Assembly: GCF_937936435.1 (NCBI RefSeq)
Contig: NZ_CALDDG010000037.1
Span: 53,303 to 117,302 of the forward strand
Length of the DNA stretch: 64,000 nt
Source of the DNA: an uncultured Sulfuricurvum sp.
GTDB taxonomy: Bacteria; Campylobacterota; Campylobacteria; Campylobacterales; Sulfurimonadaceae
Reading direction: 5' to 3'
Shown here one piece after another: positions 1 to 9,700 of this stretch. The notes beneath the pieces are model-generated. The model saw only the letters and a program-made list of their open reading frames with translations. It was not told the DNA's origin and did not search any database. How positions within the stretch are numbered: position 1 is the stretch's first letter; every line of letters begins with the position of its first letter. Position numbers and translations under genes: made by a program.

Positions 1-239
1 GATGAACCTTTGCGTTTTAATTCCGCGGCAAAAGGGATGACACTGCACGAGCAAAGCGGCAGAGGGATTCCAAAAAGGGTCGCCTTTAGGACAGACTTCG
101 TATCTTTGGCACCCAATTGGCGTCCGATCCAACCTTCCGGGATCAATTCATGCAATACTCCCGCAATAAATAATCCTATAACGATATAAATTCCCATTGC
201 CGCCGTCAAATTCCAAAACGATTCCCATAACGCTTCCAT
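1..239 (-). CDS. Permease of the SO_0444/ArsP type, partial (N-terminal 79 residues)
   Basis: This gene reads leftward from an ATG at 239 and runs off the window edge. The visible residues begin MEALWESFWNLTAAMGIYIV, a first membrane helix. An amphipathic stretch and the motif G-I-P-L-P-L-C-S-C-S-V-I-P follow near residues 57-69. That cysteine-containing PLCSCSVIP motif is typical of the large DUF318/ArsP-like permease family, which includes the SO_0444-type Cu/Zn efflux proteins. The expected role is export of a metal or metalloid (or an organo-metalloid) across the inner membrane. Only about a quarter of the usual length is present, so the substrate cannot be judged. The family call is recognition from the motif; the substrate is inference. 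Confidence 0.7.
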   Translation of the reverse strand, partial: MEALWESFWNLTAAMGIYIVIGLFIAGVLHELIPEGWIGRQLGAKDTKSVLKATLFGIPLPLCSCSVIPFAAELKRKGS

Positions 240-372
240 GGCTTTTTCCAGTTATTAAATTAATAATTATTATCGAATTATCCCCTTTTCATCTTTTGCT
301 TTATTGAAATAGCGTAATTACTGCAATAACCTCGGGGTTAGTACAGTTATCGTTCAGTAACTATTTAAAGAT

Positions 373-400
373 ACAATGACATTCAATTTATAAAAAGGAG
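373..400 (+). promoter_or_regulatory. Putative -10 box and ribosome-binding site for the 26-aa gene
   Basis: TACAAT at 373-378 could serve as a -10 element; Campylobacterota promoters often lack a clear -35. AAAAAGGAG at 392-400 is a strong Shine-Dalgarno seven bases before the ATG at 407. The 240-406 interval is otherwise AT-rich and holds no other gene that I can see. Confidence 0.4.
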
Positions 401-406
401 AACCCG

Positions 407-487
407 ATGGACAAATTAACGCCATTTGAAAAAATGTTGCTTAAAAAACTACGCAAGTCTAAACGCGCCAGCTGGATGGTTGACTAA
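407..487 (+). CDS. 26-residue basic microprotein, unknown
   Basis: An ATG at 407, preceded by a strong AAGGAG ribosome-binding site, opens a 26-codon frame ending in TAA at 485-487. It encodes a lysine/arginine-rich peptide starting MDKLTPFEKM and ending RASWMVD. It is predicted to be one amphipathic, positively charged helix with no export signal. It stands alone between the leftward permease and the flavoprotein gene. I do not recognise a family. The excellent ribosome-binding site and the clear upstream region argue that it is translated, but so short a frame could be chance. Confidence 0.4.
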   Translation: MDKLTPFEKMLLKKLRKSKRASWMVD

Positions 488-629
488 AACACTTTTTTTG
501 CTCGCAAGAGCATCTGCTTTTCTGACGTTTTAATAATCTTCGCTTATTGACTTTATCCGCCACATAACGTATAATCCTCTATTATTCGTAGCAATATCTT
601 TACTTATTACCGTATCGGAGCGTAATCCT

Positions 630-1799
630 GTGAAAAAAGTAACCGTAATCGGCGGCGGAATCGCCGGAATCGAAGCTGCAATTTTCTGCCGGAAAGAGGG
701 TTTTGAGGTCGAACTGATCAGTGATCGCACCTATCTTTTTATTTATCCTATCGCTATTTGGATCCCCGTATCGACGCTCTCTTTTGAAGAAGCCAAAATG
801 TCGCTTAGTACATTGGCGGAAAAACACGGATTTTCTTTAACCGTCGATACCGTTACAGCCATTCATACCGATACAAAAACACTCACTCTGGAAAAAGGGG
901 GAATCCGCATCGAAGAGATCCTGATTATCGCAACGGGAAGCGGCAAGATGAGACATCCGGGGTTGGAACATACACTTAGCATATGCGGTACACCTGAGCA
1001 ATCGCTTCAACTAAAAACACAGATCGACCGATTGATCGAAAAAGGGAGCGGTTCGATCGCATTCGGTTTCGGCGGCAACCCCAAAGATACCAGTGCCGTA
1101 CGCGGAGGACCGGGATTCGAACTTTTTTTCAATCTTCATCATAAACTTAAAAAACTTGGAATACGAGATCGTTACACCATGACATTTTTTGCTCCGATGG
1201 CACAACCCGGAGCACGTATGGGACCGAAAGCACTCTCCATGATGGAACATATGTTCGAAAAAAACAACTTTTGTACCCGATACGGGAAGAAGATCAAAGC
1301 ATTTCAGGAAAATGGCGTAGTTTTTGAAGACGATTCCGTATTAGAAAGCGATTTGACGATGTTTATCCCTGCTGGAAACGGAAGCGATATGATAGCTAAG
1401 AGCGATCTGCCGAAAAATGAAGCGGGATTTATCCGAATTACTTCGACGTGTGCGGTCGAAGGGGTCTCTTCTTGGTATGCCATCGGCGATGCCGCAGCCA
1501 TAGAAGGGCCCGATTGGAGGGCCAAACAAGGGCATATCGCAGAAGTGATGGCCCGTATAACGGCACACAATCTTGCAATCGAACATCATCTCAAACAAGA
1601 CGATCCTCAAACCTATCATGAGCATCTGAACATTTTATGCGTTATGGACATGGGAAACGGTGCAGGATTTGTGTATCGAGATGACGCCAAAGCGTTATTA
1701 ATCCCGATGCCGTTTGTCGGGCACTGGATGAAACAGTTGTGGGGACATTACTATAAAAACTCAAAAATGGGTCGTATTCCACGCCTTCCTGGGTTGTAA
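630..1799 (+). CDS. FAD/NAD(P)-dependent oxidoreductase, sulfide:quinone-reductase-like
   Basis: The 389-residue product opens with a dinucleotide-binding fold, VTVIGGGIAGIEAAIF (residues 4-19). A second FAD-contact segment, WYAIGDAAAI, lies near residues 283-292, and the C-terminal tail is WGHYYKNSKMGRIPRLPGL. This layout matches the SQR / flavocytochrome-c sulfide dehydrogenase branch of the pyridine nucleotide-disulfide oxidoreductases, which oxidise sulfide and pass electrons to quinone at the membrane. Cysteines occur near residues 24, 119, 214, 275 and 333, but I cannot assign the redox pair, so the substrate stays open. The start is GTG at 630 with GGAG nine bases upstream. A sulfide-oxidising role fits a sulfur-oxidising Campylobacterota, but a generic NADH:quinone-type enzyme is possible. 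Confidence 0.7.
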   Translation: MKKVTVIGGGIAGIEAAIFCRKEGFEVELISDRTYLFIYPIAIWIPVSTLSFEEAKMSLSTLAEKHGFSLTVDTVTAIHTDTKTLTLEKGGIRIEEILIIATGSGKMRHPGLEHTLSICGTPEQSLQLKTQIDRLIEKGSGSIAFGFGGNPKDTSAVRGGPGFELFFNLHHKLKKLGIRDRYTMTFFAPMAQPGARMGPKALSMMEHMFEKNNFCTRYGKKIKAFQENGVVFEDDSVLESDLTMFIPAGNGSDMIAKSDLPKNEAGFIRITSTCAVEGVSSWYAIGDAAAIEGPDWRAKQGHIAEVMARITAHNLAIEHHLKQDDPQTYHEHLNILCVMDMGNGAGFVYRDDAKALLIPMPFVGHWMKQLWGHYYKNSKMGRIPRLPGL

Positions 1800-1907
1800 A
1801 CACATTTACCTCTATTGATCTTTGTTTTGCTTTTCGTTAACATCGCTGCGTCATACTGTCATACGAGCGCTTCATCAAGAAGCACTATTTTAAACAAGGA
1901 GCCCCCT

Positions 1908-2150
1908 ATGTTACGAACCCTCGTATTGTCGACATTAGCCTTTACCTTTCTCAGTGCATCCGTTCCCTCACCGATGTCCATGGCAACCGATCTGAATCTT
2001 TCTACACAGCAAATCAAAAAACTGCAACGGATCGATGCCGCGGTAGAACAGGTTAAACGACACTCTTATGCCAAACAGATCGAAGTTCTTACCCCTGATC
2101 AAAGAACCCGTTTCTGTACCCGACAAAAACCGCTATGTGACAACTACTGA
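1908..2150 (+). CDS. Small periplasmic LTXXQ-like protein (CpxP/Spy-like)
   Basis: The 80-residue product has an N-terminal secretion signal (MLRTLVLSTLAFTFLSASV...) followed by a short helical domain. That domain contains LNLSTQQIKKLQRID and VLTPDQRTRF, which resemble the paired LTxxQ-type motifs of CpxP/Spy periplasmic proteins. Those proteins bind misfolded proteins or metals and tune an adjacent sensor kinase. The ATG at 1908 is preferred over an upstream in-frame start at 1815 because ACAAGGAG lies just before it and the signal peptide starts there. A response regulator begins 10 bases after the stop and its kinase follows, so this is probably the signal-modulating member of a three-gene stress-sensing operon. 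The family assignment is by motif and context only. Confidence 0.55.
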   Translation: MLRTLVLSTLAFTFLSASVPSPMSMATDLNLSTQQIKKLQRIDAAVEQVKRHSYAKQIEVLTPDQRTRFCTRQKPLCDNY

Positions 2151-2160
2151 AAGAGAGCCT

Positions 2161-2826
2161 ATGATCCAAGCATTGATGGTCGAAGATGATCCCGATATTA
2201 CAACCCTGTTAGTCAATTACCTCAAACAGCACGGTATTCTCGTCAATGCCGTTTCAACCCCTTCAGCAGGCCTGAATCTGCTGGACACCGATCATTTCGA
2301 TCTGATTATTTTGGATCTGACGCTGCCGCAAATGGACGGTCTCGAACTGTGTAAGGAAATTCGTCTTAAAACGGACATTCCGATTCTAATATCCAGTGCC
2401 CGCAGCGATATTAATGATAAATTGGTCGGCTTGGAATACGGTGCCGATGATTATCTGCCCAAACCCTATGAACCCAGAGAATTGATTGCCAGAATCAAAA
2501 GTGTCCTCAGACGCTACCGCCCATCTGTGGAAAATAAGAACAAACCTTTCGTGCTAAACGAAAGCGAACAGCTCATAACCTATCGAGACGCCCCCCTCTC
2601 ATTGACCCGAGCCGAATACGAGATTCTTTCTCTCTTCATTATGCATCAAAATCAAACGCTCAGCCGCGACTATCTAGCGAACAACTGCGAATCCATTTCA
2701 TGGGAAAGTTCGGCACGTACGATCGATGTCATTATCAGCCGTTTGCGCCAAAAAATCGAAGCCGATCCTAAAAATCCCCGTTATATCCATTCCATCCGCG
2801 GAAGCGGATACCGATTCACCGGCTGA
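2161..2826 (+). CDS. OmpR-family response regulator (ArsR-type partner of the downstream kinase)
   Basis: This 221-residue protein has an N-terminal receiver domain and a C-terminal winged-helix DNA-binding domain. The acidic pair is in VEDDPDI (about residues 7-13), the phospho-acceptor Asp in LIILDLTLPQMDGLEL (about residue 52), the switch residues in LISSAR, and the conserved Lys in YLPKPYEP. The winged helix ends in the usual RTIDVIISRLRQKIE...RGSGYRF signature. The start at 2161 follows AAAGAGAG; an in-frame start at 2068 would overlap the preceding gene and lacks a good ribosome-binding site. It is three bases upstream of an ArsS-like kinase, its likely phospho-donor. The target genes are unknown, but the LTXXQ-like neighbour suggests an envelope or metal stress regulon. 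Confidence 0.88.
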   Translation: MIQALMVEDDPDITTLLVNYLKQHGILVNAVSTPSAGLNLLDTDHFDLIILDLTLPQMDGLELCKEIRLKTDIPILISSARSDINDKLVGLEYGADDYLPKPYEPRELIARIKSVLRRYRPSVENKNKPFVLNESEQLITYRDAPLSLTRAEYEILSLFIMHQNQTLSRDYLANNCESISWESSARTIDVIISRLRQKIEADPKNPRYIHSIRGSGYRFTG

Positions 2827-2829
2827 TCG

Positions 2830-4086
2830 ATGCGTCAGAGTATCTTTTTAAAAATCACACTTCTGTTTCTAATCACGTTTATCGGTATGGGAATCGGCTT
2901 TTTTGCCGTCCACGAAGAGCTTCTCAAAGAACATCGACATCAGCTGGAGATGGAAGCGGGAAATCTTTTTTTGCATTTGCGAAAAAGTGTCCCGCTCTCG
3001 TATCCCATGCGCCGAATCTATCTCCAAAAACGGGGATACAGTATTATCAGCCCTTCTGCGAATCTGTTGAAAACGCTCAAAAATACGTTTGATACAATCC
3101 CCGAAAATTTCCCCGAAGAGATCAAAGAATCGATGCAGGAGGGGAGAATCCAGGTTTTAAAAGATGAACGAAACCTTTATATCTATCTGACTAAAGCCAC
3201 TCCACCCATGCTGATCGTCAAATCCGGGGCTGCCGCCAAGCCCGTATGGCCCGAAATCGTTTTTTTAGTCTTGATGATTTCACTTCTCCTTTTATATTGG
3301 CTTATCATCAAAACGCTTTTCCCTTTGAAAACATTGATCCATGCGATTGTACATTACGGCAAAGAAGGAAACTATACGCCGATCAACAGTCCCAAAAAAG
3401 ATGAAATCGCCCTCGTTGCCAATGCCCTAGATGGAGCGATGCGTAAAAATCAAACCCTGATGGAAGCACGCCGCCTTTTTCTTCGGAATATCATGCATGA
3501 GCTGAAAACGCCGATTACCGTCGGTAAATTGGCACTGCCGTTTTTACATAGCGGCGAAGAAAAATCGATTTTGGAACGTGCTTTTTTTCGGATGGAACAT
3601 CTCATCGGCGAATTGGTACGAGTCGAACAAATCACCTCCGGCGCACTCGCCCCGAACATACAACCCTGCCAGCCCAAAGCCCTGATCGACAAAGCCAAAG
3701 AGCTCCTTTTTCTCTCCGATGAAACCGTCGTCACCCTCTACGATGATAGTGTGTTTTATGCCGATTGCGATGTTTTTATCACCGTCTTTAAAAATTTAAT
3801 CGATAATGCAATCAAGTATAGTCCGGATCATATGGTCCGGATCACTCAGCAGGGCTCTTCTATCGTCTTCTGCAACCGCGGAGAACCGTGGCCCGCAGGA
3901 ACCTCTCTCAAAGCATTGAGCGAGCCTTTTTTTCATTCGAACGAGAACTCGTACAGTTTTGGCTTAGGGCTCTATATCGTCCAATCCATCATCGATGCCC
4001 ATAATTTCAAACTCACTCACCATTACAGCACAAACGAGCATTATTTTACGTTGGAATGCCGGAATCCGCTTGTACCGCTCGATTAA
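2830..4086 (+). CDS. ArsS-family sensor histidine kinase
   Basis: The 418-residue membrane kinase has a first transmembrane segment at about residues 8-25, a roughly 110-residue periplasmic sensor loop, and a second segment around 141-165. A HAMP-like linker and a HisKA domain with FLRNIMHELKTPIT (phospho-His near residue 223) come next. The ATPase domain has NLIDNAIKYS and FGLGLYIVQSII. The FLRNIMHELKTPI sequence is characteristic of the ArsS kinases of Campylobacterota, which in Helicobacter respond to acid. It starts three bases after its response regulator, so the two are translationally close. The last 41 bases overlap the 3' end of the convergent sensor-kinase gene. Confidence 0.88.
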   Translation: MRQSIFLKITLLFLITFIGMGIGFFAVHEELLKEHRHQLEMEAGNLFLHLRKSVPLSYPMRRIYLQKRGYSIISPSANLLKTLKNTFDTIPENFPEEIKESMQEGRIQVLKDERNLYIYLTKATPPMLIVKSGAAAKPVWPEIVFLVLMISLLLLYWLIIKTLFPLKTLIHAIVHYGKEGNYTPINSPKKDEIALVANALDGAMRKNQTLMEARRLFLRNIMHELKTPITVGKLALPFLHSGEEKSILERAFFRMEHLIGELVRVEQITSGALAPNIQPCQPKALIDKAKELLFLSDETVVTLYDDSVFYADCDVFITVFKNLIDNAIKYSPDHMVRITQQGSSIVFCNRGEPWPAGTSLKALSEPFFHSNENSYSFGLGLYIVQSIIDAHNFKLTHHYSTNEHYFTLECRNPLVPLD

Positions 4087-6604
4087 GGCGGATATCGAAA
4101 CAAGCTCCCTTCGGCGTATTATAAACGCTTAGTTTTCCCAAAAAATGTTTTTCGATAATCGTCTTGGCCATATACAATCCGATTCCCGTTCCTTGCGATT
4201 CGAATTTAGTGGTGAAGTACGGGTCGAATATTTTATCGATAATCGTCATCGGTATCCCTCCGCCGCTGTCTTCTACGCTGATCGTACAATAGCGTTCATC
4301 ACTCTGGGAACGGATGAGAATCCACCTCTCGGCTCCTCTATGGTGTTCAATTGCTTCTCGGGCATTATTGATCAGATTGATCAACACCTGCTTTAACTCA
4401 TTAGGATAAACCAACACGTTCATAGAAGGATCGATTTCGCGTTTGACACTGATTTTTTTACGTACCAGTAACGGTCCGAGAAGCGCCTGAACATCATTAA
4501 CCAAATCGTTAATATTGACCGATATCTGACTTCGGTCTTGTTTAAAAAAGTTACGGAAATCGTCAATCGTTTGCGACATATACTCGATCTGAGCTTCGGC
4601 GATATCAATGACATTGCTCGCTTCTTTCGATCCGCCTAACGAACAACTGAGACTTAACCGGGTCATCGAAAGACCTAAAATATTCAAAGGCTGTCGCCAT
4701 TGATGGGCAATCGATTCGAGCATCGATCCGATCTCCGCCATTTTGGCCTGCTGCATCAGGAGCTTCTCTTGTTTTCGGTTTTTTGCAACCGCTTTTTCAA
4801 TCTCTTCTTGAAGCCTTTGGTTGAATATCTCCAGTTCGTCCGTCCGTTGACGAACCAAAACGTCAAGACGGCGATTTTTATAGACGATCAACAAAAACAA
4901 AATCGCTAAAAAGCCCGCAACGCTCCAGATAATGATATAGTTGACCGGTTTTTCCCGCTCCATCACCATCCAGCGTCCGTGAATCTCCTGGTATTCCGAC
5001 GGGGTCATCGAAGCCAAAACTTTATCCGAGATGGAAGCCAGCATCCCCCAATCGTTACGAAATGCAAAACTGAGCTCATATCGATACGGAGTCTCTCCGA
5101 CCACCTTTAAGTGCTTAAGACCGTTACGCTCGATCAGATAACTGACGACGCCTAACCCTTCGATACAGGCATACGCATCTCCCGATTCAACTTTTTGGAG
5201 TGCTTCGAGAGCATTATCTGCAAGAACGGGAGTAATATTAGGGTGATTTTTGCGCAAATACTCCTCGGTCGCATACGAGCGGACAACCGCTACTTTTTTG
5301 CCCCCCAAATCGTTCAGGTCGTTGATATACCCGACATCCGAATCAGCTACGATTACAATCGACTGTTTTAAATACGGTCGGCTAAAAAGTAGACTCTCTT
5401 TACGTTTATCGGTTATTGCGGCACACGAGAGCATATCCAGCTCTTTTTTCTGAACCGCCCGTATCGAATCGCTCCACAACTGTCGACTGTAATCGACTTC
5501 AAAATGGATTCCTAGTCTTTTTTCGAGCAATTCCAGATACGATGCGCTGATACCCGAATGTCGCCCTTTTTCATCTATCGATTCGACCGGAGCCCAGTTG
5601 TGATCAATCCCCACACGAACCACCGGATGCGCTTTCAGCCATGCTTTTTCTTTCTCATTCAGGTGCATAACGCTGTGATTATACAAAAGCGGTTCAAAGG
5701 AAGGGATCGACTGTAAAATACCGACGAGACGGTACCCCTGCGCAATCATCTCCAAACGGACGGGATCGATCGATCCGAATGCGGTATTAGGACGGAAAGC
5801 AAGCTCTTTGAGTGTTCTACCTTCATATATCAACGCTTCAAGCGATTTATGCTGAGGATTGTATTTACGGTAGATCACTTCCGCCGCTTCATCGATATGA
5901 TCAAATGCCCAAAGCCACCCTTTCATCGACGCTTCATAAAACGCTTCCGCCCGTTCGGGATGCTCCGTTATCTCCTGTTTGGTGGTGAAAAGGATATCGC
6001 TGTAATAATCGAATCCGTACTCTTTGGGATTAATCGCATACGTTTCAACCCCTGCCTTTTTCAGGATATACGGCTCATTTGAGATATATGCCACCATCGC
6101 ATCGGTTTCTCCGCGTGCCAAAGACATCGGATCAAACGAATGAGGCTGTACCTGTAAATCGTCGACCGTTAGACCGACACTGCGCAGCATGGTCTGTATC
6201 TCGGCCCACTGCACCATATCGCGTGTGAGCATCACTCGCTTGTCTTTTAGCTCTTTCGCATCGGTAATATGGGCATCTTTACGGGTTAGCAATACCATTG
6301 GAGACGATTGGTAAATCGCCGCCATCAAGATCAAAGGATCGCCGTTGACATAATTGACGATCAATGAAGAGTGTCCGACACCGTACTGTGCCTTCCCTTC
6401 CAACACGCTCTTGATAGACGCTTCTTTTTTCTGGGCATCAAGGATCGTTACATCCAGCCCGGCGTTCGCATAATACCCTCTCTCTTTGGCGATGTAATAA
6501 CCGGCAAATTGGAATTGGTTAAGCCACGGAAGCTGTAGCGTGACGTGTTCTTTCGAGCACGCTAATGAGACAAAAAAAAGTGCTAAAAGAAGTAATTTTC
6601 TCAT
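4046..6604 (-). CDS. Sensor histidine kinase fused to NMT1-like and SBP_bac_3-like binding domains
   Basis: The 852-residue protein begins with a signal sequence ending SLAC (a lipobox-like site). A THI5/NMT1-type binding domain follows (roughly 20-250, with LPWLNQFQFAGYYIAKERGYY), then a family 3 solute-binding domain (roughly 325-545, with VVRVGIDHNWAPVE). One membrane helix (about 555-575) and a coiled coil lead to a kinase core with ESIAHQWRQPLN (phospho-His near 640), NLINNAREAIEHH, DSGGGIP and GTGIGLYMAK. The two binding domains imply direct sensing of small molecules, possibly pyrimidine-like or amino-acid-like, in the periplasm. No receiver gene is directly linked. It is convergent with the ArsS-type kinase and overlaps it by 41 bases. 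The domains are clear; the ligands are unknown. Confidence 0.85.
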   Translation of the reverse strand: MRKLLLLALFFVSLACSKEHVTLQLPWLNQFQFAGYYIAKERGYYANAGLDVTILDAQKKEASIKSVLEGKAQYGVGHSSLIVNYVNGDPLILMAAIYQSSPMVLLTRKDAHITDAKELKDKRVMLTRDMVQWAEIQTMLRSVGLTVDDLQVQPHSFDPMSLARGETDAMVAYISNEPYILKKAGVETYAINPKEYGFDYYSDILFTTKQEITEHPERAEAFYEASMKGWLWAFDHIDEAAEVIYRKYNPQHKSLEALIYEGRTLKELAFRPNTAFGSIDPVRLEMIAQGYRLVGILQSIPSFEPLLYNHSVMHLNEKEKAWLKAHPVVRVGIDHNWAPVESIDEKGRHSGISASYLELLEKRLGIHFEVDYSRQLWSDSIRAVQKKELDMLSCAAITDKRKESLLFSRPYLKQSIVIVADSDVGYINDLNDLGGKKVAVVRSYATEEYLRKNHPNITPVLADNALEALQKVESGDAYACIEGLGVVSYLIERNGLKHLKVVGETPYRYELSFAFRNDWGMLASISDKVLASMTPSEYQEIHGRWMVMEREKPVNYIIIWSVAGFLAILFLLIVYKNRRLDVLVRQRTDELEIFNQRLQEEIEKAVAKNRKQEKLLMQQAKMAEIGSMLESIAHQWRQPLNILGLSMTRLSLSCSLGGSKEASNVIDIAEAQIEYMSQTIDDFRNFFKQDRSQISVNINDLVNDVQALLGPLLVRKKISVKREIDPSMNVLVYPNELKQVLINLINNAREAIEHHRGAERWILIRSQSDERYCTISVEDSGGGIPMTIIDKIFDPYFTTKFESQGTGIGLYMAKTIIEKHFLGKLSVYNTPKGACFDIRLNRAVQADSGIPT

Positions 6605-6701
6605 TCTAAGAGTGTATCCAAAGAATTATATTTTGCTACTTATACCTCTTTTGGGTTCTCTTCGATAAAATCGCATTTTACTTTATTGCAAGGTCTATGT
6701 T

Positions 6702-9700
6702 ATGTCGGTCAAAAACACGCTTCTTGAAACCATTTCCCGCCGTCCCCTTATCATCGACGGTGCTATGGGTACACAACTTCAAGAGCGTGCCGACAAGATC
6801 CCCGAAAGTGCATGGGAAGGGCTGGAGGGGTGTAACGAACTTCTCAACGTTACCTGCCCGGAAGTAATGAGCGATATTTTCCACGCTTACCTCACTGCGG
6901 GAGCCGACCTCATCACCACCAACACCTTCGGTGCCTTTAGCTGGGTACTCGATGAATACGGGATCGGACACCGAGCTTATGAGCTTTCCCGAGCGGGAGC
7001 TGCCGTTTGTAAGGCCGAGTGTGAAAAATTCTCATCCCCTGAGCAGCCCCGCTTTGTACTCGGCTCTATCGGACCGGGAACGAAACTCCCCTCTTTGGGA
7101 CATATCCATTATGATGAGATGTATGCGGGATATTTAGAGTGTTGTCTCGGTTTGATCGACGGCGGATGTGACATTTTTCTTCTTGAAACCTGTCAAGACC
7201 CCTTGCAGATCAAAGCGGCACTTCACGCCTGCGAAGCGGCGAATAAAGAACGCTCTACGGCTCTGCCGATTATGGTCTCCGTCACTATCGAGCTGGCGGG
7301 AAGTATGCTCATCGGAACCGATGCGGCAACGATTGCCACAATTTTGGAACCTTTTGACATCATCAGTCTGGGATTCAACTGCGGTACGGGACCGGAGCAA
7401 TACGCCAAACATGTTAGAACCCTCTCTGAAGTATGGGGCAAACCGATCTCGGTGCACGCTAATGCCGGATTGCCGCAAAACCGCGGCGGCTATTCGTACT
7501 ATCCGATGGGACCCGATGAATTTGCAAAGCTTCAATGCGATTTTTTAAACTATGACGGTGTCAGCTTCCTAGGGGGATGCTGCGGTACGACTCCTCAACA
7601 TATACGCGCATTGGTCGATAAAGTCTCCACGATTGAGCCTAAAAAACCGAGCGGAGAGACGAAACCGTCCATCGCATCGCTGTTTAATACGGTCGAACTG
7701 ATCCAAACCCCCGCTCCTCTTTTGATCGGTGAACGCTCCAACTCTACGGGGTCTAAAGCGTTTCGGGAACTGATCATCGCGAGCGATTACGAGGGGACAC
7801 TCAGTGTCGGCCAGGCACAGGTACGCGACGGCGCTCATTGTCTGGACGTCAACGTCGAGTTTGCCGGACGTGACGGTGCGGTCGATATGGCGCACGTTAT
7901 GAGGCTCTACAACCAAAAAATTCCACTCCCCCTCATGCCCGATGCGACACGGGTCAACACGATGGAAGAAGCGCTCAAATGCATTGGCGGTAAACCTATC
8001 ATCAATTCGGTCAATCTCGAAGACGGTGAAGAGCGTCTGGATGCTATCTGTTCTCTCGCTAAAAAGTTCGGAACGGCATTGGTCTGTCTCGTTATCGATG
8101 AAAAAGGTATGGCAAAAACGACAGAAGATAAAATGCGGATTGCGGATCGTATTTATGATCTGTGCGTCAACCGCCACGGCATCGATCCGCGCAATCTGAT
8201 GTTTGATATGCTCACCTTTACGGTGGGAAGCGGAGATCTGGAGTACCGTGATGCCGCCATCCAAACCCTTGAAGCGATCCGACAGCTCCACGCCAAATAT
8301 CCGAATGTAGGTTCAACACTGGGTCTTTCCAATATCTCGTTCGGTCTTAGCATGAATGCCCGTGTCTTTTTGAACAGCGTTTTTTTACACCACTGTATCG
8401 AAGCGGGGATGACGAGCGTCATCATCAATGTCAAACACATCATCCCACTCTCTAAAATGTCCGAAGAAGACCGTGCTATCTGTGAAGAGCTTTTATTCCA
8501 TCCCGATGATCAGTCCCTGTTTAAGTTTATCGGACACTTTAGCGATAAAACCATCGATAACTCTAAAAACGATGAAGCCTATGAAGCGCTCAGCGATGAA
8601 GAAAAGATTGCCAAGCTCCTTCTCGACGGGGACAAAGAACGGATGATCCCTCTTGTAGAGAAGGTTCGCCATTCGATCAATCCGGACCGTATCGTCAATG
8701 AAATCCTTATCGATGCGATGAAAGTGGTCGGCGAACTTTTCGGATCAGGAAAAATGCAGCTTCCGTTCGTACTGCAAAGTGCCGAAACAATGAAAACGAC
8801 GGTCGATTATCTCAATCCGTATCTCTCCAAACAGGAAAAAGAGACCGATACTACCCTCGTGATCGGAACCGTCAAAGGAGATGTGCATGACGTCGGTAAA
8901 AACCTCGTCGATATTATCCTCTCGAACAACGGATTCAAGGTGATCAATATCGGGATCAAAACGGAACTCGAAGAGTATCTTGAGGTCATGAAATCCAAAG
9001 AGATTCACGCCATCGGGATGTCTGGACTGCTTGTTAAATCGACCCAGGTAATGCGGGATAATCTGGAAATGATGGCGGAGAAGGGAATTACGACTCCGGT
9101 ACTATTAGGAGGTGCGGCACTAACCCGCAGTTTCGTAGACGATTTTTGCCGACCGATCTATCAAGGGCCGATTTTTTATTGCCGTGACGCCTTTGACGGA
9201 GTTATCGCGATGAGCCGTATCGAAAAATACAACGCCGATCCGAGCGTGGGTCTCGATACCCGTCTCGGCGGCGACATGGTCGAAAAAGCTCCTAAAGAAG
9301 TAGTTGATGTAATCATACCGCCGTACCACGAGCTCAAAATGCCGAGTGAGGTTAAAATTCCAACCCCGCCGTTTTGGGGACGACGTGTATTGCGTCGCGA
9401 GCAGCTTGATTTTGACATGGTATGCGAATGGATCAATAAACGCAGCCTCTTTAAATTGCATTGGGGATACAAACGTGCCGGGATGAGCGTAGATGAGTAC
9501 AAAAAACTTTTGGAAACTAAAGTCTACCCAGCCTATGAGCGGATCAAGGGCGAGATTGTGAAGCGGGGACTGTTCGACCCGACCGTGATCTACGGCTACT
9601 ATCCTGTGCGAAGCAGTGATCATGAGTTATTGATTTTTGATGAGAGCTGCGGATGGAATATCGATAAAAATGCCAATCGTCAGCCTCTCGACGAGGTAAT

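Noticed and set aside
488..515. Terminator at GCTCGCAAGAGC
   Set aside because: The T run precedes rather than follows the 4-bp stem on the plus strand, and the stem is too short.
2068..2826. Longer response regulator start at 2068
   Set aside because: It would overlap the LTXXQ-like gene in another frame. The ATG at 2161 has a ribosome-binding site and begins at the usual receiver sequence.
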